From assembly GCF_001039355.2 (NCBI RefSeq), contig NW_019775926.1, positions 15,617-79,616 of the forward strand: a stretch of DNA of 64,000 bases, read 5' to 3'. Numbering within the stretch: the first letter of the stretch is position 1; each line of letters starts with the position of its first letter. Origin of the DNA: Lingula anatina. Taxonomy: Eukaryota; Brachiopoda; Lingulata; Lingulida; Lingulidae. The notes under the pieces were generated by a model, which searched no databases, was not told the DNA's origin, and saw only the letters and a list, made by a program, of their open reading frames with translations. Shown here piece by piece: positions 34,471-45,229 of this stretch. Made by a program: the position numbers and the translations under genes.

Positions 34471-36090
34471 CAGGGTTACTACTTAATATGGAATATTATT
34501 ATTTGGCGAGTAAATTTTCTACAAAATATTTATTTTCTCTCTAACTATTTTAAATCCAAAACTGAGGTGTCACTCCAGTGTGATACGCGGACACCCTGTG
34601 TAGACAGGTGTGTTACCTAATTATCACACAACTCTCGAAACAATCGATGTCTGCGGTTGCATGTTCTGTGGTCAGAAATGTGAGGGGTGGCCTTTTCGGC
34701 AATTTCTGCCCTTGTATAAAAACGCATTGGTTTGGACTGTATTTAGAGAAGCAACAAAGGGATCGCTCTACAACTTGACAGGTACCTTAGGGAAGATATG
34801 GTTCGACAGCTACGCAACGCAGCTTACTATATGATTCTTGCTCTCAGAGAAAATGGCCAGAAACGGACAGCCATTGCCAGGCAATTCAACATTTATCAGG
34901 AAGCGTTAGTAAAGTCCTCCAAAGAAACGCTACAACAGGGGCACCTACTCCAATATCTCGACCAGGGTGTCCGCGTATCACACCAAGAAGACAGGATCGC
35001 CTTCTCCTTAGAGTGTGCCGTGCTGGTCGTACAAAGACAACCAGTGTCCTCAAAAAAGAGTGGCAGAATGTCATTCAAACGACCGTTATTTTGCAAGCCG
35101 TTTACTTTGCACGTAGACCAGTAGGGAAACCACTGTTAACAGCAGGTCATATACAGCGGCATTTGCAGTGGGCTGGAGACCACGTGCGTTTGCAGCCAAA
35201 ACACTGAAATCACGTCGTTTTCAGTGATGAGGCCAGATATGGATTTTTTAGGGTTGACGGTCGGATCTGTGTCCGCCGACGTGTACTATAGGCATAAAAT
35301 GATGATTGTGTACTGCCTAGGGTGCAAGCAGGGGGTGGTTACGTCTCTGTATGGGGAGCATTTCATGCAGGTGCCCAAAACCAGTTGGTTTTTCTAGGAG
35401 GCAACCTCAACCAGGATTCCTACAGAGACATTCTACAGCAAACAATGCTTCACTTTGAAAGAGTCAACTTCAGGAACAACATTGTGTACCATGACGACTA
35501 TGCACCCCCACATCGAGCTCGCAGAATCACTGTTTTTCTTCAAAACCAATGGGTTCAGCAACTGCCCCGGCCTGCAAACTCCCCAGACATGAACCCAATT
35601 GAAAATCTGTGAGTGGAAGTAACTTACAGAATTAATAGCTATGGTCATCGGCCGGTAAATACTGATGAACTGCGACAGGCAAATATCACTACGTGGATTG
35701 ATATCCCCGTCCAAACTCTGAAAAATTTATCACAGGGTATGCCATGTAGGATGAGGGCGTTGCAAGCGGCTGCTGGAGGTCATACCCGCTATTGATGACT
35801 TTTCATGATTTACTGTAGTGAGTTCTTTGACTGTGTAACATATCACTGTCCGGAGGCTATCATTTTCATTAATATCTTAGGTTAAAGTTAAAACTGCCAT
35901 CAAACTGTTGATATGGTTTTCTGGGGGTGTTCTTTTATTTTGAATGACATCTTATGTCAGATTTGATATTATCGACCAAAATACCTCACAACAGAAGCCT
36001 GGATATTTTGATGAATCAAGCCAAGAAAATTTTAAACAGCACTAAAAAATAACAAAGATAAAAAATATTCCATATTAAGTAGTAACCTTG
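34471..36090 (+). mobile_element. Tc1/mariner transposon, structurally complete, 1620 bp
   Basis: The ends are inverted repeats with consensus CARGGTTACTACTTAATATG, continuing GAATATT. Both are flanked by the dinucleotide TA (34469-34470 and 36091-36092), the diagnostic Tc1/mariner target duplication. The length is typical of the family. A decayed transposase gene fills the interior. The two ends differ at one base in the first five (CAGGG against CAAGG). Confidence 0.95.
34798..35795 (+). pseudogene. Tc1-type transposase, DD34E, inactivated
   Basis: The frame starts at ATG 34798 with a helix-turn-helix region (ALRENGQKRTAIARQFNI). A frameshift near 34885-34900 moves the DNA-binding half into another frame (ATTGAPTPISRPGCPRITPR). 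The catalytic region is readable: VVFSDEARYGF (first Asp), YHDDYAPPHRAR (second Asp) and SPDMNPIENL (Glu), with exactly 34 residues between the second Asp and the Glu. TGA stops replace Trp codons before VVFSDE (near 35206) and after NPIENL (35611); further stops lie near 35290-35300. The element cannot encode an active enzyme. Confidence 0.9.
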
Positions 36091-36172
36091 TATGATAAGA
36101 TAGTATTAAGAAGCACGAATCCTCAGAGGCACACGTCAAAGAGACGGCGCGAGTGCTGGCGAAGACGTTTGT

Positions 36173-36300
36173 TAAGCCTCTCTTGTGGTCCTCAAATCAA
36201 ATTCGGTCCCTTGCTTCTAAACTGTTTACAAGAAGCTCTGTAAATGTCCATCATGACGTGTTCAAACGTTTTCCCCCAAACGTGTCCTTGGCTGACTCTG
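36173..36300. repeat. Inverted repeat pair C, left member
   Basis: Matches the reverse complement of 38889-39030 (shared AATCAAATTCGGTCCCTT, CTAAACTGTTTACAAGA, AAATGTCCATCATGACGTGT). The right member has about 15 extra bases in the middle. Confidence 0.9.
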
Positions 36301-37388
36301 TTATGTTCTCCAATTTTTCAGGTTTAAAACATTTAGAGGCTACCAAAAAACGTATGTAAACTGAATGTTAGAAAGAAATGCATTACAATTATTTAAATAT
36401 TCGTATTGTTTGCTATAATATATTCTCACATTTTTAAAGAACACAAAAGTTTTGCTGCGTGACTTCCTTTAGGATGCTTAATACTACTACAATATTTATA
36501 TGGCGTTCTCTGCATCATGTGTTCAAGACATCATAATTCGTGGGTGATCGTGTGTGAGTGTGGGGGGAGGGTCCTCACTCACTGTCATGATGGTGCGTCT
36601 CAAACCTGTTAACTTCCTGACCCTTAAAAACACAGCTACAGATGTAGACCCTCTAACCCAAAAATATTATGTCCAGTGTTAAAAAAACTTTTAACAAAAA
36701 GTGAAAATGTGAGCCACACATATCGGCATAAATATATGGCATGTTCCATTATTTTCTCTGGTTTATGTTATTGTACATGTACCCTGTAACAGGGAAAGCA
36801 GCCAACAGTTATTAAAAGTGATATGAAACACTTTTATATTAAAGAAATGAGTATTTATTACAAGAGGTCAGGGTGGAGGGGGAGCATAGGAGAAGAGCAA
36901 TATACTAGGGAATACCCTGCATTTTATCAATTTATCTTTTTCAATTCATGCCGAGAAGCATCACCTTACCCGTCGATCTCGCAGATACTTCACATGGCCG
37001 TTTAAACCAATAAACCCACACCCGATTTCGACCTGCAATCTTCAACGGGACCATATACTTTCAATGTAATTTTTTTTGGTGACCCTTAAAGCAGGAATGT
37101 AGGACATGATGCTTCTTAGTAAGCTGCTATTTTCAGCCGCCGACTGGGTCTAATTTACAGTTCTTGCTGCGTTTAGCAAGAGCTGTAAACAGGAGCTGTT
37201 TTTAACTATTTACTTGGATTAGGTAGAAGTAGATACCCATTTAATTTTATTTTTAAAACAAAAATTATAGATCACACTGTTTTATAACCACAACTTAGTG
37301 CATCTGCACTAAAGCTGAGGGGTGTAAATGACCACTGGCGAGTGGAATGCGACGAACAATGGGTTGAGATAGAATAGGCATGAAAAGG
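36301..37388. other. Geneless AT-rich stretch
   Basis: No gene or clear repeat recognised. Confidence 0.5.
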
Positions 37389-37397
37389 GTTATAGTG

Positions 37398-37573
37398 TAC
37401 CCTCTACCAGGGTGAGTGATAGATTTTTTACAGATATTCACAGATATGTCTCTAGCTAGATAGATGGTCATTTTCAGCTAAACCCAGTTCAGCTGTAAAT
37501 GACTATCTATCTAGCTAGAGACATATCTGTGAATATCTGTAAAAAAATCTATCACTCGCCCTGGTAGAGGGTA
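37398..37573. mobile_element. Palindromic MITE with 9-bp target duplication (Mutator-like)
   Basis: The arms of about 80 bp are near-perfect inverted repeats beginning TACCCTCTACCAGGG, with a loop of about 10 bp (AAACCCAGTT region). GTTATAGTG flanks both sides (37389-37397 and 37574-37582). A 9-bp duplication is the hallmark of Mutator-like elements. There is no coding sequence. The high arm identity suggests recent insertion or a structure under repair-based homogenisation. Confidence 0.9.
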
Positions 37574-37582
37574 GTTATAGTG

Positions 37583-38198
37583 TATGTGTGAATGGGGGAG
37601 TGTTCGCAAGAATAAGGACAACGTCTTAATAAAAGAGAACGAACAATGGCCGTCCCGTAGACTTCGACAGCCGTCGTTTGTTTAAACTAAACTTGTAACC
37701 CCACGGGTCATAGCACTGGTCATTTTAGTATGTGTGTCTTCTCGAAACTTCTCATTGTAATTTTAAATCACCTTTGCTAACGAATTTTAATGACGATTAT
37801 TTTATTACATAAAACCACTATTGTCGGACCCCGTCTACATTAGTCAAATGTATGGCAATTGACATTGAAACATCCAGAAAGTTCGTTTTGTCCTCTTGCG
37901 CATTAGATATTATTAACCCCCCCCCCCAAAAAAAAAAATAATAATAATAATAATAAAGATGACATCGTCGCACAACGAGTAAATAAACAGGGGTTCGCTA
38001 ACAGTCAGGTGAGACTATTGTAATTCACATAGAGAAAGGTATACAACCCAAATACCAAGAGTATTGTGATAGCGTGTGGTTCGCAAACACTTGGTAGATT
38101 GACTTTGCCTTTTATTTAACTGAATTGCTGAGCTACTTCAGATAAACACAATATTTATATAAATACGAAATGAACACATGCTACGTATTTAGAATGCA
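37583..38198. other. Geneless stretch with poly-C and (AAT)n at about 37917-37957
   Basis: No gene recognised. Confidence 0.5.
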
Positions 38199-38714
38199 CT
38201 ATACATAGACAGCTACTCTCAGAGGGTGGAGGGAAAATAAACGTTCTAACAGATTATTCATATTTTGTCTGAACTGGTATTTTGATTGGAATAGCATATC
38301 GGCCACGTGCACCAATATACATTGGATATTGACCTCTGTTTTCATAGAAATGTAGAAGCGCCTTGTATGGTCATTCTTGATATTGTTATTATTGTAATTA
38401 ATAGGGTCACGGAGTTTGCTGAAGCTTCTGTTGTTCTCGTATTTGTAATTTTTCGATTCATCATCCTCCGTCTCTGTAGCCGACGCGTTGGAAGTTTCAC
38501 CGCTTTCTGAGTCGCTGTCCTCCGACTCTGTGTTTGACATCTCGGTTTGCTTCGACCCTCCGTTGCTCGCCGATTCTATGTTATCGGACACATCAGGATC
38601 GGTGCAGTATTCAGTATTCCTGCCATGCGTAGACAAATCTTTATAAATTAGCGGGGACTCTGTATATTCTGAATCCGACGCATACCGTTGTAATAAGGGA
38701 GTTGTAATAAACAA
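38199..38714 (-). CDS. Hypothetical acidic Ser-rich protein, 171 aa
   Basis: An uninterrupted minus-strand frame from ATG 38714. The middle is strongly acidic and serine-rich (TESEDSDSESGETSNA, ETEDDESKN), followed by an Asn run and a C-terminal segment with hydrophobic and basic residues (SMKTEVNIQCILVHVADM). No domain, signal peptide or clear membrane segment is present. It lies between the two members of inverted repeat pair C, close to the right one. It may be a real small gene, an exon, or a chance frame; compositional bias makes it better than random but not proven. Confidence 0.35.
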   Translation of the reverse strand: MFITTPLLQRYASDSEYTESPLIYKDLSTHGRNTEYCTDPDVSDNIESASNGGSKQTEMSNTESEDSDSESGETSNASATETEDDESKNYKYENNRSFSKLRDPINYNNNNIKNDHTRRFYISMKTEVNIQCILVHVADMLFQSKYQFRQNMNNLLERLFSLHPLRVAVYV

Positions 38715-38888
38715 TTTATGCTGAAATGTGAAATATCACCCAACTAGCCTGTTGATCTCGCGAATCAACCAAATGAGCGTTAATTGGGTTGTTAAACTGC
38801 AAGTAATTAACCCCCTACCCTCCCCGAACGTCATACTGGCAGGTTTGCAAATGAAGACTATACCGCAGAAAAAGTTTGGGGCCCAAAA

Positions 38889-39030
38889 GAGAGCCACCTA
38901 AGGACACGTTTGAGGAACACGTTTGTACACGTCATGATGGACATTTACAGGTGTAGGACCAGAGCAGAGCCTCTTGTAAACAGTTTAGAACTAAGGGACC
39001 GAATTTGATTTGAGGACCAGAAGAGAGGCT
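38889..39030. repeat. Inverted repeat pair C, right member
   Basis: Reverse complement of 36173-36300. The pair bounds about 2.9 kb. The right member directly precedes the candidate first exon at 39037. Confidence 0.9.
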
Positions 39031-39036
39031 CAACAG

Positions 39037-39810
39037 ATGTTTTCTTCTAGTCAAAGTGTCGCGGCGGACTGCTTGCATCGGCTGCAGAATGCAGAATCTG
39101 AACGTCTAGGAGTTTTCATGAGAAACGCGTAAGTTTCAAGTTGTTTTGATTTTTTTTTTTCATTTTTACTTGTTCTTTTACTCTGTTTTTAAGTGTTTTA
39201 ACTTCATTTTACTAAAAGATAAAAGTGAAATTCTGATGATGATGTTATTTTCAGACAAGCAGTTTTTCTGGAAAGAGAAGAATTGGATCCAGTGCCAGAA
39301 AGTCCCAGGCCAAGTGCTCTCTGTCACAGACTCAGAGGGAAGTATTGTTGGATGAAAATTTAGAGGGAGCTGCAGCTCAGTCATCAGATGAAACTGTTCC
39401 GGTCCCCTTTTGGACTTTGAGGTACAGCCCTGTCTCACATAATATTAAGAATTCTTATGGCATTGGTATGGTCGATTCCTTTATTATTTTTTCATTCAGT
39501 GTATGTATGTAAAAATAAAAATACTTCAATGTTTGAACTTCACAACTGTGCAATTTATTGTATTAGCAGGAGTCTTCCATGTTTTTTTTTTTTCTTTCAT
39601 TTTCATTTTTACGGTTCTGTATGATATTTTATATTGAATTATTTAAATTTTTGTTTTTTCTAGCAGGAGGTAGCTACAGACTCTTTGGTTTCTTTAAAGG
39701 AGAATGAAGATAAATTTGATATAGTAGATGAGATAGAGATGGAAGAAAATGCAGCGTTTTCATTATTATTTTCATTCTTGTTTATTACGGTCATTATACA
39801 TAATATATTA
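39037..39810 (+). CDS. Hypothetical multi-exon gene fragment, possibly decayed
   Basis: A candidate exon 39037-39128 (MFSSSQSVAADCLHRLQNAE onward) ends at a good donor (GTAAGT). An acceptor at 39251-39254 leads in frame to QAVFLEREELDPVPESPRPS, which then meets a stop at 39361. A different frame continues with plausible coding (LLDENLEGAAAQSSDE) to a GT at about 39421, suggesting a frameshift. A later acceptor at 39661-39663 opens an acidic segment (DEIEMEENAAF). I do not recognise the product. Confidence 0.3.
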
Positions 39811-41226
39811 ACGTGTCCACCTTTGAAACTAAGTTAATAGATTGTTAGATGCAGAGAAATGGAGAATGCTATTACATTTAAATATCATTCTGGCTTGTCT
39901 TCAAATCTTGGCCAGGAGTGCCTTCTTCTGTTAAAATATTCTTGTGTTTGTACAATTTATGTACGATGATGTATAATTGTTCTTAAAAGAATTGTTTGTG
40001 GGAAGAAAGAAATGTAACCAAATGCTGCAGTGTTGCTGTTTTGGTTCTTTAACATTAAACTGCTCATCATCAGTTTTATTTATTTGTATAAATCTATTTA
40101 AAGCTACACAGTGCATGTTAGCCTTTAGACCGTATGTGTCTCATGGTAATGCGGTGACACCGTATTCATGTTCTCTTGTTCTCGAAAACTCAATCATCGA
40201 ATTTAAATGACATTTTTAGCTTTATCTTAACTTAAGATGCTACACTGTATTCACTACGTTTAAAATTTAACCGTCTGTAAAACACGACAAAAATGGATTT
40301 CTCGCAACACTATCGTTATGTAACGTACAGAGACACAATGAAGCACTGAAAATTTGTGAAGAAAATGTGTCCCAGTATTTAGTATTTGCCACTCATAATG
40401 CACTGTACTTTGTTTGAATAAGCAATAACTATTTGTAATCTTAGGTTTCCCATTGTTCGTTATCAGAGTAAACAGATTCCTTGTATGATTCTTTCTCAAT
40501 CCCAAGAGTGGATGCCTTGGTAGAGCACAGAGCAGATATTACCAGTGATCCACAGATGTCAGAAAGAATGTTATAATACTGAATTTTGTGTTACACTGAA
40601 CTTCATTTTGTTAAATTTTGTATTTAACTGAACTTTATTGTGTTAAAATAATAATAAAGTAATAATAATTCGGAAAAAGAACTACAATCTGGAACATTCT
40701 TTAGATCAACTTTGTTCAGTGTGTGTCCCATGTAACAGAGTTACAGTAAACAAAATGTGTGCATTATTCCTCTGTGTTTGTCAATTCCAATTTAAAAGCA
40801 TGTGAGAGTGATGTTCCCCTCATGATTAAAGTGTGTGTGGATAAAAGCAAAAATATTCTTATTATTTACATAATTATAAAAAGTTTTTGTTCCCGCGTCA
40901 CTAACGTCACCATGTCCCATATATTCACCTTTTTTATTAATTATGAAATGTGGATTGAATTCTTCAAACCAGTTTTAAAGCATTGAAACAACGCCCCTTT
41001 ATGATTTAAACTAAAACTAAAAACATTCCATTTGACTTTCATTAGTTTGTGCAAAATATATTACCCTGGGTGACACGTCTTGGTTTGGTGGGTATAGCTG
41101 TTCAACTCTCCTGTGTGCCCTAAAAAGGATATCTGTTGTTTCCCTTTTTATAAAATGATAAACTGTGATGGTGTAGCTATCACATTGCAAAATAACAGCT
41201 TCCCAGAGAACGTTTGAAACTTTTTG
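39811..41226. other. Geneless AT-rich stretch
   Basis: No convincing gene seen. Several small ORFs overlap on both strands without domain signals. Confidence 0.5.
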
Positions 41227-41230
41227 CCAA

Positions 41231-41320
41231 ATTCAACATTTTGTAACCACTAGCAAAGAATGACAGATATATATATATTCAACATTTTGTAACCACTAGC
41301 AAAGAATGACAGATATATAT
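41231..41320. repeat. 46-bp direct duplication
   Basis: ATTCAACATTTTGTAACCAC plus a following TAGCAAAGAATGACAGATAT tract occurs twice, at 41231 and 41277, just upstream of the ribozyme-like motif. Confidence 0.9.
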
Positions 41321-41380
41321 AAATATATCACGGAGAATATAGTCGATTCACTTTGGAAGAGTGCTCTACCCATGGTGACG

Positions 41381-41420
41381 GACCCTGACGAGGTCTCCGG
41401 GCCGAAACAGCTGTAGGGAC
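41381..41420 (+). ncRNA. Hammerhead-ribozyme-like motif (type I, minimal stem III)
   Basis: CTGACGA (41385-41391) matches the first conserved strand CUGANGA. Stem II is GGTC/GGCC with loop TCCG (41392-41403). GAAA (41404-41407) is the second conserved strand. Stem III can be A-C-A/T-G-T with a 2-nt loop, closing on T-A (41414-41415) as the UH cleavage site. Stem I is weaker: two G-C pairs, a tandem G-A/A-G mismatch, one C-G. Very short stem III is known for hammerheads of Penelope-like elements and retrozymes, and a PLE remnant lies elsewhere in the window. Activity is untested. Confidence 0.5.
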
Positions 41421-41460
41421 TTATATAAATAATAAATAAAAATGGTGAGAACAGATTAAC

Positions 41461-42227
41461 TTTGTTCGTTTTCTTCTGTGAGATCAGATTATTTTTACTA
41501 ACCCCTTGGATATATATATATAGCTGGGGCTAAGAATGTAAAAATGATATGAACTAAAACATTTGTCAAAGTACATAGGGACTGTTGTACAGCCAATAAG
41601 GACCCCTAGATGTGGCAAAAAATGATTTGTAACCCCTATATGCATGAAAGTAAAGGCAAGATTTTCTTAATCGTAGATTGTGTAACAAAATGACTTTATC
41701 AGAGACGTGATAAATAAATGTATAATAAAAAATAGGCCTATCTGTGACTTGGAATTTCAAATTCGGCTAGGAGGAATTAAATCTTCCTGAATTTCAATCT
41801 TGCCTGTGACATTTTACACACGCAGTTACATTGTACATTGTCTGTATTAAGTAATGTTTTCTCAAAGCTTACCCACTATTTCCAGTTTTTTTTCCGTACA
41901 CATTGTGGGCTATGCCGTTGATCACAGAACACAACACCTGCATGCAGTTTGGAGTTACGAACGACTGAAGGCAGGCAATGTTCCAAGCTGCTTATATAGT
42001 GTTCAAAGTGAAACAAAAGCCCCTCAATCTGAATAACTGAGCGGAGCGTTATGACTATACGTTGACATTTATATGAATACACCCCGTGGTCTCTCGATTA
42101 GCGCGTGAGTGGAATTATCAATCACCTGATTTTATCTTCTGTTCTTGGAAAAACCAGGGCTCGTTCGAACTGAGCTGGATATCTTAAACACAAAATCTCT
42201 ACGGAGCCCTTTGTATTTTTCCATTTA
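41461..42227. other. Upstream region of the TerD-like gene
   Basis: AT-rich, with no clear coding exon. An acceptor at the end (CCATTTAG) implies that the first exon or a 5' UTR exon lies here or further upstream. Confidence 0.5.
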
Positions 42228-42357
42228 GGTGTCCAATCAAGAAGCCTGGCCTGTGAGTCGGAAACTGGGCCTCGTTCAGCCCCGGTACAAAGTACATGCA
42301 CTGCAAGGTACGCGACTTCATTTCGCTGCTTTGTGTGGCAACATCTTCGAATTCATC

Positions 42358-44175
42358 ATGAAGTGTTTTACTTGTGGAAAGGACAAGCTCTCAAAAGAAT
42401 TTTCGAGAGTCACACTGACCACTAGTTGCGATCATCCGCCTTTGCACTGTTTGCGAGTAAGTAACCCAGCCTAAAATTTTTTAATGAATTCTTCAATTGC
42501 TGTTTTTAACCGCCAGAGGCCCAAATATAATACGCTAATAAAGCAAAATCTCGATCAAACTTAATAAAGCAACGTAAAAGTCTGGTTATAGATGGGTCCA
42601 AGGAGTGAGTGCGTTGGGGGGGGGGGGGGGGGGGGCGTTTTGCTCCCTTCTTTCCAAACAAACTGGTGTATGCAACCACTTGCCTTGTCTCTATATGAGG
42701 TCTTCTCTAACTGTTACAAAATTGTAAGAAAGAGTAAGGCCTAACTTCAATGCAGTCCCATTCTTGCATAAACGAGGAGACAATGCAATCTGAGTCTAGA
42801 AATATCTCACCGCCGAAATAAGCCTGTAGTAACATTGTTTCTTGGAAAAAAAATGGCGCGAATGGAGGAAGGACAAAAATTATATCTTGGAATGGCCAGT
42901 TCCTTGTCGAGCTCGACATCAAAACAGTAAAATGAAATAGAATGCAGACATTCAAAATAACCTATTTAAGGGAAAATCACTGACAATAAAAAAGGAATAA
43001 CCTTATGTTTTTATTTTTTCAGTGTTTGATCGAGCACGTGGAATCAAAGAAAACTTGTCCATGTGGCAAACTCGTTTCAGAGAGTGACCAACGCTTTAAG
43101 CAATGCAAAGCTGCTTTTGATTACCTTTTCTCAGTATATTCCCCTTTGTATCAAGTCCCCGATGATCCTGCTGCATCTACCAAAGCAGGTGACCGCATAT
43201 CCATTGTGCAGTTGGACGGGGAAGGAACGACCATACCCTTTCAGTCAACGATGACGATACTGCAATTAAAGCAACAAATTGAAAAATCCCTAAATCACAA
43301 GTTATCAAAGCAACGACTGATACACAATGAAAAAGAAATAAAGGTAATAAAAGAGAGCTAGTGAAAGAGATCTGACTATCAGTATTGCATGTATTTAGAT
43401 CATAAGAATAACAACAAAGCTAACCACGACCTTCGATTTTAACTCAAAGTTGCATAAAAGCAATCATATTTGTTGAAACGTAAAATTAATGCTACTTAAC
43501 ATTATGCAAGATTTAATGGTTTTGTTTTAATGTTTTTTTTTTTTTTTCTTTTTTTTTTTGCAGATTTGCCTTCCGGATGGCAGACCTGCCCGCCTATCAG
43601 ATTACAATATCCAGCCACACAGCACAATTCATCTAATGGTTCTCTTGTTCGCCATTCCTGATCACTTCAACGAGGTGGTTTTTGATCTTTTCTGGGGATA
43701 TCCTTCACAAGGGCGTGACTATTTAGATGCATCATGTTTAGTATATTCAGGTGTAAATTTCTGCAGTGTGGTCGACTATAGAAATCGAGCAACACTGGAC
43801 AGAGCCATTTGGCACTCGGGTGACGTCATGAATGATTTCACTAAAATTGGTCATCATACGATTAACGTCAAATTAAAGAATTTGCCATCAAATATATCTC
43901 ATTTATTTTTTACGCTTAGTGCGTGGAACTCTCCAAATATTTCTAAATACCCCAACCCGAGTCTTAGCTTTTTTGAATCCTCAAACAAGAGCAAAAGTTT
44001 ATGTAAAACCACATTTGACCAAGCCAATTATTCCCAGGCCGTCATAATGTGTTCAGTGTCTCACGTGGACGGTGCTTGGAAAATTTATGAATCGGGGATA
44101 GTTTCACAAGGCAATGCAAAAAACTATGATCCTATCAAAGCTACAATAACAGATATAATTAAATCTGGAATGTAA
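42358..44175 (+). CDS. RING-like / ubiquitin-like / TerD-like fusion protein
   Basis: Exons 42358-42456, 43023-43343 and 43564-44175 join in phase 0 at GT-AG sites and encode 343 residues from the first ATG. Residues 3-47 form a RING-like zinc module: C3-x2-C6, C24-x-H26, C31-x2-C34, C45-x-C47, the last pair tighter than usual. Residues about 78-168 are a ubiquitin fold (QQIEKSLNHKLSKQRLIHNE, then DGRPARLSDYNIQ and STIHLMVLL); no Gly-Gly end follows, so it is not a processed modifier. Residues about 174-340 resemble TerD of bacterial tellurite/stress systems (YLDASCLVYSG, AIWHSGDVMND, SQAVIMCSVSHVDGAWKIYE). The reading frame is open upstream to an acceptor at 42227; that stretch includes an ankyrin-like GTRLHFAALCGN, so the true protein may be longer. 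A stress or immune ubiquitin-ligase role is inference only. Confidence 0.8.
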
Positions 44176-45229
44176 ATACACGGGTTTTTATTTTTAACCT
44201 TTCTTCATTTGTTTTTGAATTGAACATGCAATTTACATCTGCCATTCGATGTGTTTCACTTTTTTTTTTCATTTTTTGGGGTGTTTTAGTACAGCGTCTT
44301 CTATTGAAGAGTAGATGTGCCAAATATTTTCCACTTTACTCGACCATTTGCTACCATATAATTTCAAATAGTATAAGTTAAAGAAAACAGTTTCGTTACA
44401 AAAAATCTGTTTGCACAAATTTATCCTGCTTACCGGTACTTCCAAGTGCTTTAAGAAACATTTGGATTATAAAAAGTCAAATTTATTATCAGAAAGTGCG
44501 GTTTAGCAACTTTTTTCGGCAGACTGAATGATTCATCCAGTTAATTTTTGGTATGTGGATTTTATTGGAGTTGTGTAAATCTAGAATGAAGGATATTGTT
44601 ACCCCTTTTCATCATTTGGATACCGAAAATTTTTTTTTTCCTCCGTAAAAAAAATGAAAAAAAAAAAATGCTGGAAAATATTTAATATCGGCGTTTATAT
44701 ATTTTAGTTGCAATGTATAAGCATGGGCAACTCAAAGTTTTAATCGTATATGTATACACCTTTCTATTGTGAGGTGAGATAGCAATCGGTATGGGGCGTA
44801 ACTTGAACAAAAAATATTTTATCACAAAAATTGGCAGAAATCACTAGCACTAGGAGTGTATAGGCTACAATCCTGTGCCCTCATTTTGGTTTAAATGTTT
44901 TTGTCATGGAGTTATGAGCCCGTGATGTCAGATTTTCCTTAAACAAAGGTATTATTTTGCTTTATCAGTGATAAAATTTGAACTAAGACTTTTAAGAAAA
45001 ATCGCTGGCAAGGTTTTGGAGTACTAAATGGTGTCATTAAACCGGCGTTAAAACGGTGATCATGGGTGCTCAGGTAAAAAAAAACTTAAGAAACAGATTT
45101 TTCTGTTTTTACCCCAAAATTGCAATTATGGCGTCCCTCGTAAGATGACATATGCGTAAATGTTACTTAATTTAGTCGCTGAAGATTTATTTTTTACCAA
45201 AAAGAATGTATGTAAGGCAGTAAATAAGA
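44176..45229. other. 3' flank of the TerD-like gene, geneless
   Basis: AT-rich with homopolymers. No AATAAA was noticed close to the stop. No other gene seen. Confidence 0.5.

Noticed and set aside
41341-41420. Type III hammerhead reading using the upstream AGTC as the cleavage site
   Set aside because: No convincing stem III between the upstream sequence and the bases after GAAAC; the type I fold pairs better.
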